Below the pieces are notes generated by a model that was given only the letters and a program-made list of their open reading frames with translations, had not been told where the DNA came from and did no database searches. The position numbers and the translations under genes are program-made. A DNA stretch of 18,233 bases from JBGZFC01 sp041846575 (GTDB lineage Bacteria > Bacteroidota > Bacteroidia > Bacteroidales > Dysgonomonadaceae): assembly GCA_041846575.1 (NCBI GenBank), contig JBGZFC010000104.1, positions 1-18,233 of the forward strand, read 5' to 3'. Positions 7,801 through 14,469 of the stretch are shown here, piece by piece; position 1 is the first letter of the stretch, and every line of letters starts with the position of its first letter.

Positions 7801-8838
7801 TTACTCTGTTATTTCTCCTCGCAAAGACGTGGACATCAACTTTCTAACCTCAGGCAAAGGTTTATTGTTTCCGAGTAGAAACATAAGTTTCGTCAGAGCA
7901 GCCTCGGTAGTGGAATCATACCCTGAAACTATTCCAATTTTTTCCAGTTGTATTCCGGTTTCATATCTGGTCATCTCTACGCTACCGTAAATACATTGAG
8001 TAACATTCACTACTACAACACCACGAGATACAACCTCTTGCAACAGTTTTATAAACCACTCCCTTTGGGGTGCATTGCCCGAACCAAAGGTTTCCAAAAC
8101 CACCCCTTTCAATGTGGGAACACTAAGCATTGCCTCTACTATTTCGGGTTGAATACCGGGAAATAGCTTTAGTATAGCTACATTGTTGTCTAAATTGTAA
8201 TTAAATGATGTCGGTTTATCAAAATCTGGTTGTAAAATAAACTTGTTGTGATATCTTATATCTATGCCAACATCTGCCAAATATGGATAATTGGGACTGT
8301 TGAATGCACTGAAGTTTTCAGAACTGACTTTTGAGGTGCGATTTCCTCGCATCAGCAAATTTTGCATATATACGCACACTTCAGGCACTACAGCCGTGCC
8401 ATCGTCGTGTTTATCGGCTGCAATTTCGAGAGCTGTAATCAAGTTCTCTTTTCCATCCGTACGCAACTTGCCTATAGGCAGTTGTGAGCCGGTAAAGATT
8501 ACAGGTTTAGTAAGATTTTCCAGCATCAGACTTAGTGCCGATGCGGTATATGACATAGTATCAGTGCCGTGCAAAACTACAAATCCATCATATTTATCGT
8601 AATTGGTCTCAATTACTTTCAGAATATCCTGCCAATTATGAGAAGTTATATCCGAAGAATCGATTGCCGGATCAAACAGATAAGAGTCAACCGTAAAATT
8701 CAATTGTCCCATCTCCGGTACTTTCGATTGCAAATGACTAAAATTAAATGGCTCTAAAGTCCCGGTATTGCCGTTTTCTACCATTCCTATGGTTCCGCCG
8801 GTATAAACAAGCAATACTTTCGCATTTTTATCAATCAT
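7801..8838 (-). CDS. ansA: Type I (cytosolic) L-asparaginase
   Basis: It hydrolyses L-asparagine to aspartate and ammonia. The 345-residue length matches the AnsA type (about 340), and there is no signal peptide, so it should be cytosolic. The first asparaginase signature VYTGGTIGM is at 11-19, with T13 at the position of the catalytic threonine in this family. A DSSD segment follows at 60-63. The second signature HGTDTM is at 90-95 with T92-D93, the second catalytic Thr and its Asp. The lysine of the triad is probably K170 in MRGNRTSK. IFTGSQLPIGKLRTDGKENL (114-133) is typical of type I enzymes. The ATG start fits the N-terminal beta-strand directly before the catalytic threonine. A candidate -7 box lies 17 bases upstream. 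It is divergent from the osmC-like gene and probably monocistronic. Confidence 0.93.
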   Translation of the reverse strand: MIDKNAKVLLVYTGGTIGMVENGNTGTLEPFNFSHLQSKVPEMGQLNFTVDSYLFDPAIDSSDITSHNWQDILKVIETNYDKYDGFVVLHGTDTMSYTASALSLMLENLTKPVIFTGSQLPIGKLRTDGKENLITALEIAADKHDDGTAVVPEVCVYMQNLLMRGNRTSKVSSENFSAFNSPNYPYLADVGIDIRYHNKFILQPDFDKPTSFNYNLDNNVAILKLFPGIQPEIVEAMLSVPTLKGVVLETFGSGNAPQREWFIKLLQEVVSRGVVVVNVTQCIYGSVEMTRYETGIQLEKIGIVSGYDSTTEAALTKLMFLLGNNKPLPEVRKLMSTSLRGEITE

Positions 8839-9158
8839 ATCTTATAGTTTTTTACAAAAATAGCAATTTGTAAATTAACATCTTGCATTTTGATAATAAT
8901 TTTGACTTTTTAGCATGCGATATTCTATATTTTTCACTAATATTCAAAACTTTTTCAGTTCATATTTTTTTTGCATAAAAGATTTTTTTGATTTCCGAAT
9001 TTGGTACCGGAAACTCGTAACAAGTACACACAAAACAACTTTACAAAGCCTTCATTCGAGGTATTTTATCACTGTTCGAACTAATACTTGATTCGATTGT
9101 TTAAGTAAGACAGGTAAAAATTTTAAATAATCACAACTAATAAATAACAATAAAAATT
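8839..9158. other. 320-base divergent intergenic region between ansA and osmC-like gene
   Basis: No gene is seen. Besides the ansA -7 box, it holds a 6-bp hairpin TTTCCG (8992-8997) / CGGAAA (9008-9013) with a 10-base loop. A plus-strand TAATTTTG at 8897-8904 fits a -7 box but is 255 bases from the osmC-like start and lacks a -33 partner, so the promoter of that gene is unassigned. Confidence 0.45.
8855..8862 (-). promoter_or_regulatory. Candidate -7 box for ansA
   Basis: On the minus strand TATTTTTG matches TAnnTTTG, ending 16 bases before the ansA ATG. The implied 5' leader would be only about ten bases. A -33 element is not evident. T-rich DNA raises the chance of a spurious match. Confidence 0.4.
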
Positions 9159-9575
9159 ATGGCAACACATTCTATTAAAACAGTTTGGAGAGAAAACAAT
9201 ATTTTTGATACAGATTTAGACGGACATATACTGACTATTGATTTAGCAAAGGAAGCGGGAGGAAACGATGTGGGTCCTCGTCCCAAGAAGTTGATATTGG
9301 CTGCCGCAACAGGATGCACAGGTTTGGATGTTGTGGAGGTTTTGAAAAAAATGCGAGTTGAAGTAAAAAAATTCGCTATAAATGCGGAAGCAGAACTAAC
9401 CTCCGAATATCCTATCACATACACTTCAATGAAAGTAATTTACGAATTTGAAGGTGATAATTTACCGAAAGAAAAAATTGAAAGAGCATGCAAACTCTCT
9501 TTCGACAGCTATTGTGGAGTGATGGCACTACTAAAAAAAGCCATTCCGATTACCTATGAAATAAAAATTAAATAA
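9159..9575 (+). CDS. OsmC/Ohr-family thiol peroxidase-like protein
   Basis: The 138-residue protein has the layout of the OsmC family, small cytosolic homodimers that reduce organic hydroperoxides with two conserved cysteines. C53 lies in the helix ATGCTGLDVVEVLKKM, the expected peroxidatic position, and C119 in SYCGVMALL, the expected second cysteine. The helix is preceded by GPRPKKLILAAA, which corresponds to the family's conserved GxxPxxLLxxAL-type segment. A third cysteine, C111, is not part of the usual pair. The YhfA-like subgroup fits as well as classical OsmC, so I leave the symbol empty and the substrate open. The start is the first ATG in frame, after an A-rich leader. It is divergent from ansA and 197 bases ahead of pgk, which has its own -7 box. 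Confidence 0.88.
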   Translation: MATHSIKTVWRENNIFDTDLDGHILTIDLAKEAGGNDVGPRPKKLILAAATGCTGLDVVEVLKKMRVEVKKFAINAEAELTSEYPITYTSMKVIYEFEGDNLPKEKIERACKLSFDSYCGVMALLKKAIPITYEIKIK

Positions 9576-9688
9576 GATGTTGTTCAAAACTTTACAAATA
9601 AATTATTTTGTTCTGTTTTTTTTAACACCCACTAAAAGATTTCGGCAAGATAAAAAGAAAATATTCAACATATTTTATATCTTTTTTA

Positions 9689-9696
9689 TATCTTTG
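9689..9696 (+). promoter_or_regulatory. Candidate -7 box for pgk
   Basis: TATCTTTG matches TAnnTTTG and lies 76 bases before the pgk start. No TTG is found 19-21 bases upstream. Placement in the otherwise empty osmC-pgk gap supports separate transcription of pgk. Confidence 0.5.
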
Positions 9697-9772
9697 TTTC
9701 GTACAGATTTATATCAAATTATTCGGAACCTTACATTAACATTAAAACATACAAATTATAATATATCGCACT

Positions 9773-11032
9773 ATGCAAACAATGGATTCTTTTAATTTTG
9801 CCGACAAAAAGGCTTTTGTACGTGTTGATTTTAACGTACCTCTCGATGAAAAACTTAACATCACCGACGACACACGAATTCGTGCCGCTATTCCCACTCT
9901 TAAAAAAATACTTAAAGATGGAGGTAGTGTAATCCTTGGTTCACACTTAGGACGTCCAAAGGGTGTAGAAGAAAAGTACTCGTTGATACATATACTTCCT
10001 CGCTTGTCGGAGTTGCTAGGTGTTGATGTTGAGTTCGCTAATGACTGCATTGGTGATGAGACAGCAGCAAAAGTAAAAAACTTAAAACCGGGACAAGTTC
10101 TTTTGCTTGAAAACTTACGTTTTTATGCCGAAGAGGAAGGGAAACCTCGTTTACCAGAAACGGCTACCGAAGATGAAGTTTCGAAAGCAAAAGCAGAAAT
10201 GAAAGGTTTACAGAAAATTTTTACCGAAAAGCTTGCATTTTACGTCGATGTTTATGTAAATGATGCTTTTGGCACTGCACATCGTGCACACGCATCCACA
10301 GCACTTATAGCCGATTACTTCGATGCAGACAACAAACTGTTCGGATATCTTCTTCAAAGCGAAATTACAGCGGTAGAAAAGGTAATGAACAATGCTCAAC
10401 GTCCGTTTACCGCAATAATGGGAGGATCTAAAGTTTCAACAAAAATTGATATTATCAAAAATTTGTTGGATAAAGTTGACAACCTTATTCTTGCAGGCGG
10501 AATGACTTACACTTTTTCGAAAGCTTTCGGAGGTGCTATCGGTAACTCTATAGTAGAGAACGATAAACTTGATTTGGCTCGTGAAATAGTAGAAGAGGCA
10601 AAAGCAAAAGGAGTGAAGTTGTATTTGGCAACCGATGCTAAAATAGCCGACAAATTCAGTAACGATGCCAACACTAAATATGTTCCCGTGAAAGAGATAC
10701 CCGACGGTTGGGAAGGAATGGACATCGGTCCCGAAACGAGAGACAGATTTGCCGAAGTTATCAAAAACTCAAAAACCATTTTATGGAACGGACCTGTTGG
10801 AGTTTTCGAATTCGATAATTTCGCCGGAGGTTCTCGTGCTGTTTCAGATGCCATTGTTGATGCTACTACAAATGGAGCATTCTCGCTTGTAGGCGGTGGC
10901 GACTCTGTTGCATGTATCAACAAGTTTAATCAGGTAGATAAGGTTTCATACGTATCAACCGGTGGTGGTGCACTTTTGGAAATGATTGAAGGCAAAACTC
11001 TGCCCGGTGTTAAAGCAATTAGAGGTTTTTAG
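9773..11032 (+). CDS. pgk: Phosphoglycerate kinase
   Basis: It transfers phosphate from 1,3-bisphosphoglycerate to ADP in glycolysis, giving 3-phosphoglycerate and ATP, and works in reverse for gluconeogenesis. The 419-residue length is usual for Bacteroidetes. Seen in order: the substrate-binding signature FVRVDFNVPLDE with the arginine and aspartate near 15-20; the basic GSHLGRPKG loop; LLLENLRFY; NDAFGTAHRAHAS; the hinge-region IMGGSKVSTKIDII; GGMTYTFSKA; the nucleotide-binding WNGPVGVFEF; and GGGDSV plus STGGGALLEMIEGKTLPG at the C terminus. A second methionine at residue 4 is possible as the start, but MQT-type starts are common in this group and keep the first strand complete. A strong hairpin terminator follows 24 bases after the stop. 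Confidence 0.97.
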   Translation: MQTMDSFNFADKKAFVRVDFNVPLDEKLNITDDTRIRAAIPTLKKILKDGGSVILGSHLGRPKGVEEKYSLIHILPRLSELLGVDVEFANDCIGDETAAKVKNLKPGQVLLLENLRFYAEEEGKPRLPETATEDEVSKAKAEMKGLQKIFTEKLAFYVDVYVNDAFGTAHRAHASTALIADYFDADNKLFGYLLQSEITAVEKVMNNAQRPFTAIMGGSKVSTKIDIIKNLLDKVDNLILAGGMTYTFSKAFGGAIGNSIVENDKLDLAREIVEEAKAKGVKLYLATDAKIADKFSNDANTKYVPVKEIPDGWEGMDIGPETRDRFAEVIKNSKTILWNGPVGVFEFDNFAGGSRAVSDAIVDATTNGAFSLVGGGDSVACINKFNQVDKVSYVSTGGGALLEMIEGKTLPGVKAIRGF

Positions 11033-11055
11033 TTGAAATATTAGATATTTAATGA

Positions 11056-11093
11056 AAGAAGCAGTAAATTTTGAGTTTGCTGCTTCTTTTTTA
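11056..11093. terminator. Terminator after pgk, possibly also used by typA
   Basis: AAGAAGCAGTAAA (11056-11068) pairs with TTTGCTGCTTCTT (11076-11088), 13 bp with one G-T pair, around a 7-base loop, then TTTTTAT. Its position between convergent genes and a TTCTTTCATT tail on the minus strand suggest it may also stop typA transcripts, although it is about 130 bases past the typA stop. Confidence 0.78.
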
Positions 11094-11222
11094 TCTATTC
11101 AAAACCAATTGATTACAAATGTTTCATGTAAAGTTATAATGTGCAATGTACAATTTGGTTATTTGTAACAACCAATTATTTGTATTTGAGAAGTTGTAAC
11201 TCATAATCAGCCAACAACCGAT

Positions 11223-13034
11223 TTACGCATTTTCCGCCCTTTTAGCCATTCGTTTTCTATCATTTTCGTCAAGCAATATTTTTCTTATACGCATAGACTT
11301 TGGCGTAATCTCCACATACTCATCCTCTTTTATATATTCCAAAGCCTCTTCCAAACTAAAAATAACAGGTGGCGCAAGTTGAGCCTTATCGTCTGTACCT
11401 GAAGCTCGAACATTAGTCAACTTCTTAGACTTAGTAACATTCACTACCAAATCGCCCTCTTTATTGCTCTCTCCCACAACCTGACCTTCGTACACATCGG
11501 TCTGAGGCTCAATAAAGAAGCGACCTCTATCTTGCAGCTTATCCAAAGCGTAGGCATAAGCATTTCCCGATTCGCCGGCTATAATAGAACCGTTTTGTCG
11601 TTTATCGATTGTTCCTTTCCAAGGCTGAAACTCCAAAAAGCGATGTGCCATTATTGCCTCACCGGCAGAAAGAGTCAGCACGATATTATTCAATCCGATT
11701 ATTCCGCGAGAGGGAATTAAAAACTCAACGTGCATACGGTCATTTTTTCGCTCCATACGCTGCATTTCGCCCTTTCTCCTGGTGACAACATCTATAACCT
11801 TGCTAACATAATCTTCGGGCAAATTTATAGTCAGTTGTTCAATCGGCTCATTTTTTTCGCCTGCAATCTCTTTTATAATTACCTGAGGTTGACCAACTTG
11901 CAATTCATATCCTTCACGACGCATAGTTTCAATAAGAACGGAAAGATGTAGTACTCCACGTCCATAAACTACCCACGAATCCGAATTCTCGGTCTCTTCC
12001 ACTCTTAACGCCAGATTTTTATCCAACTCACGCATCAATCGCTCATATATATGTCTTGAAGTTACATATTTACCCTCTTTTCCAAAGAATGGCGAATTGT
12101 TTATCGTGAAAAGCATCGACATTGTAGGTTCATCTATTGCAATTGGGTCTAATGGCTCGGGTTTTTCCCAATCGGTAATTGTATCTCCGATTTCAAAACC
12201 ATCAATACCGATAAGCGCACAAATATCGCCCGAAACAACTTCGGTTACCTTTGCACGACCCAAGCCTTCAAAAATGTTTAACTCTTTTATACGTACTTTT
12301 TTGATTTCACCTGTACGTTTGCATAATGCGTAATCTTTCCCGCTTTGAATAATACCTCGATGAACACGACCTATCGCTATTCGACCAACATAGTTTGAAT
12401 AATCGAGCGATGTGATCAACATTTGAGGTGTTCCTTCCAATGACTTAGGCGCAGGAATATAATTTTTTATTGCTTCAAGCAGAGGTATAATATTATCCGA
12501 GGGAGTTTTCCAATCGGCGGACATCCAATTATGTTTTGCCGAACCGTATATTGTCGGAAAATTCAATTGGTCTTCGGTTGCATCTAAATTAAACATCAAA
12601 TCGAATACAGCCTCTTGTACCTCCTCAGGGCGACAATTTGGTTTATCCACCTTGTTAATTACCAAGATAGGCTTCAATCCTATTTCGAGAGCTTTTTGAA
12701 GCACAAAACGGGTTTGAGGCATAGGTCCTTCAAAAGCGTCTACAACCAAAAGACAACCGTCTGCCATATTCAACACACGCTCAACTTCTCCGCCGAAATC
12801 GGCATGTCCCGGTGTGTCGATAATATTTATCTTTAAATCTCCGTATCTGATTGATACATTCTTAGAAAGAATGGTTATCCCTCGTTCTCTTTCCAAATCA
12901 TTATTATCCAGTATCAGATTTTCTGCTTGTTGATGGCTGTTGAACAGATTTCCGGCAATAAGCATCTTGTCAACCAATGTGGTTTTGCCGTGGTCAACGT
13001 GAGCTATAATAGCAATATTTCTTATGTTTTGCAT
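11223..13034 (-). CDS. typA: Ribosome-associated translational GTPase TypA/BipA
   Basis: TypA/BipA is an elongation factor-like GTPase that binds ribosomes and helps 50S assembly and stress adaptation. The 603-residue length is standard. G1 is AHVDHGKTT (11-19); the switch I region has RERGITI (49-55); G3 is DTPGH (73-77), with H77 equivalent to the GTPase-activating histidine; G4 is NKVD (127-130). Domain II has the beta-barrel segment around YSNYVGRIAIGRVHRGI. The EF-G-like domain III/V region contains RHIYERLMRELDKNLALRVE and EPIEQLTINLPEDYVSKVID. The C-terminal TypA-specific domain includes LTNVRASGTDDK and the conserved RKILLDENDRKR tail. The start fits MQNIRNIAIIAHVDHGKTTL, with a -7 box about 20 bases upstream. 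It converges on pgk and is divergent from the tandem TonB-domain gene. Confidence 0.96.
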   Translation of the reverse strand: MQNIRNIAIIAHVDHGKTTLVDKMLIAGNLFNSHQQAENLILDNNDLERERGITILSKNVSIRYGDLKINIIDTPGHADFGGEVERVLNMADGCLLVVDAFEGPMPQTRFVLQKALEIGLKPILVINKVDKPNCRPEEVQEAVFDLMFNLDATEDQLNFPTIYGSAKHNWMSADWKTPSDNIIPLLEAIKNYIPAPKSLEGTPQMLITSLDYSNYVGRIAIGRVHRGIIQSGKDYALCKRTGEIKKVRIKELNIFEGLGRAKVTEVVSGDICALIGIDGFEIGDTITDWEKPEPLDPIAIDEPTMSMLFTINNSPFFGKEGKYVTSRHIYERLMRELDKNLALRVEETENSDSWVVYGRGVLHLSVLIETMRREGYELQVGQPQVIIKEIAGEKNEPIEQLTINLPEDYVSKVIDVVTRRKGEMQRMERKNDRMHVEFLIPSRGIIGLNNIVLTLSAGEAIMAHRFLEFQPWKGTIDKRQNGSIIAGESGNAYAYALDKLQDRGRFFIEPQTDVYEGQVVGESNKEGDLVVNVTKSKKLTNVRASGTDDKAQLAPPVIFSLEEALEYIKEDEYVEITPKSMRIRKILLDENDRKRMAKRAENA

Positions 13035-13054
13035 ATATCATATTTTTTCGGGCG

Positions 13055-13062
13055 CAAAGGTA
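13055..13062 (-). promoter_or_regulatory. -7 box of the typA promoter
   Basis: On the minus strand TACCTTTG, followed by C, matches TAnnTTTG with the trailing C often seen. It ends 20 bases before the typA ATG, implying a leader of about 15 bases. The -33 region is A-rich without a clear TTG at the standard spacing. Confidence 0.58.
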
Positions 13063-13157
13063 ATGTTTTTTTAGCAATATTTTTTTCATAATATATTAAA
13101 ACATTGCAATTGTAATATTATAAATTGACTTAAATAGAGAGATAATATTCAAATGCA

Positions 13158-13189
13158 TTTGTTTTATTTTTCAGACTCTATTATCTTTG
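13158..13189 (+). promoter_or_regulatory. Promoter of the tandem TonB-domain gene (-33 and -7 boxes)
   Basis: TTTG (13158-13161) is followed after 20 bases by TATCTTTG (13182-13189), matching the Bacteroidetes pattern TTTG-N19-21-TAnnTTTG. It is the only site in the window with both elements at consensus spacing. Transcription should start near 13195, leaving a long AT-rich leader of about 138 bases before the ATG. Confidence 0.62.
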
Positions 13190-13332
13190 CAGGAATTATT
13201 AAAAAAATATTGACTGTTTTCTTTTTTTTAGAAAAATTTGAGTTTGCAGTATATCTAAATTACTACATGTCAATTCGATAGTTTTAATATAAAAATCACA
13301 TAAAAAACAAAATATATCACAACATAAAAGAA

Positions 13333-14277
13333 ATGAATATCAATAAATTAAGAATATCTTCTTTGATAATTATCTTTATCGCAACACAGCTTTTCACAAC
13401 ACAAATATTAGCAAACGATTTCTATATAACACAGAAAAAGAATCCGCCAGCTGCAGGCGAAAAAGTGATAGAAGATCCCGATATTCCACCTATATTCACG
13501 GGTGGAACACAACAGATGAATAAATTTATTTCGAGCAATCTACGTTACCCTTCCGATGCTGCAAGTCGCAATGCACAAGGATTGGTTGTATATACATTTA
13601 TAGTTGAAAAAGACGGAACATTGAGTAATTTCGAACTTATGCACCGTGCCGATTCGCTTTTGAATGAAGAAGCTTTAAGAATATTGCAAATGATGCCGCC
13701 ATGGCGTCCCGCAAAATACAAAAACGAGGTTGTTCGCTCGAAAACTTACGTTCCGATGTATTTTCGTCTAAATAAAAGAGCAAAAACTTCAAATAATAAC
13801 AGAGCAGTAGCTGCAACTCCATCGCCAGCTGTAAAATCCGAAAATCCTTATGCTGCGCAACAGGCAAACAGATATCAACCAACTGAAAATTTTGAAAAAA
13901 TGGCTGAAACAGCCACCGAAAGAACTGACGCTGAGGTTTTTACCATAGTCAACAAAATGCCTCAATTTTTTAATGGAGAACGTGGATTGGCTGAATTTAT
14001 CGGCAACCAAATGAGATATCCTATCGAAGCAAAACAACAAGGCATAGAGGGGCGCATACTTTGCTCATTCATTGTTGGAATTGACGGTAGAGTGTCGAAT
14101 ATTGAAATTGTACAAGGAATACACCCACTACTCGATGCAGAAGCTGTAAGAGTGTTGAGCCTTATGCCGAAATGGATTCCCGGGGAGAACAACGGTGAAA
14201 AAGTAAGCGTCAAATGCCTGCAACCTATTGATTTCAGAATAGATGAAGAGATAATTCCACCATTGGAAAAAGAATAA
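13333..14277 (+). CDS. Secreted protein with two TonB C-terminal domains (energy-transducer-like)
   Basis: TonB links the proton-motive force of the inner membrane to outer-membrane receptors through a periplasmic C-terminal domain. This 314-residue protein has two such domains: about 52-146 (PPIFTGGTQQMNKFISSNLR to VPMYFRLN) and about 202-303 (VFTIVNKMPQFFNGE to LQPIDFRI). Each shows the family pattern of a YP motif (RYPSDA; RYPIEA), a GxVxxxFIVxxDGxxSN strand pair and a (M)PxW motif (MPPWRPAK; MPKWIPGE). A spacer at 147-200 is rich in Ala, Asn and Thr and has few prolines. Residues 1-28 form a hydrophobic N-terminal segment (SLIIIFIATQLF) with a possible signal peptidase site after ILA, so the protein may be free in the periplasm or anchored if uncleaved. 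No canonical Pro-rich TonB spanner or ExbB/ExbD partner is seen nearby. A role as a TonB variant or scaffold is inferred. Confidence 0.85.
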   Translation: MNINKLRISSLIIIFIATQLFTTQILANDFYITQKKNPPAAGEKVIEDPDIPPIFTGGTQQMNKFISSNLRYPSDAASRNAQGLVVYTFIVEKDGTLSNFELMHRADSLLNEEALRILQMMPPWRPAKYKNEVVRSKTYVPMYFRLNKRAKTSNNNRAVAATPSPAVKSENPYAAQQANRYQPTENFEKMAETATERTDAEVFTIVNKMPQFFNGERGLAEFIGNQMRYPIEAKQQGIEGRILCSFIVGIDGRVSNIEIVQGIHPLLDAEAVRVLSLMPKWIPGENNGEKVSVKCLQPIDFRIDEEIIPPLEKE

Positions 14278-14339
14278 TAGAATTATAAATTGGGAATAGA
14301 AAACCGTACAATAATTCTTGTTACAAAACAAAAAAACGA

Positions 14340-14386
14340 GGTAATAGTCGGTAACAAAACCGAACTAATTACCATTTATTTATTTT
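14340..14386 (+). terminator. Bulged hairpin terminator after the TonB-like gene
   Basis: GGTAATAGTCGGT (14340-14352) pairs with ACCGAACTAATTACC (14359-14373) with two single-base bulges and a 6-base loop, followed by the T-rich ATTTATTTATTTT. It separates this gene from uvrA. Confidence 0.55.
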
Positions 14387-14469
14387 AATCCGGATAAATT
14401 AAAACATCTATTGCTACCGAAAAAACATAAACTAAATAAAAAACAGAGAGAAAACAATCAGTATAACTT

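Noticed and set aside
8897..8904. Plus-strand TAATTTTG as promoter for the osmC-like gene
   Set aside because: It matches the -7 pattern, but is about 255 bases from the start and has no -33 element at a proper distance.
11104..11177. Imperfect inverted repeat (AATTGATTACAAAT and ATTTGTAACAACCAATT) between pgk and typA
   Set aside because: The pairing needs several mismatches and gaps and has no T-run. The nearby 13-bp hairpin explains termination better.
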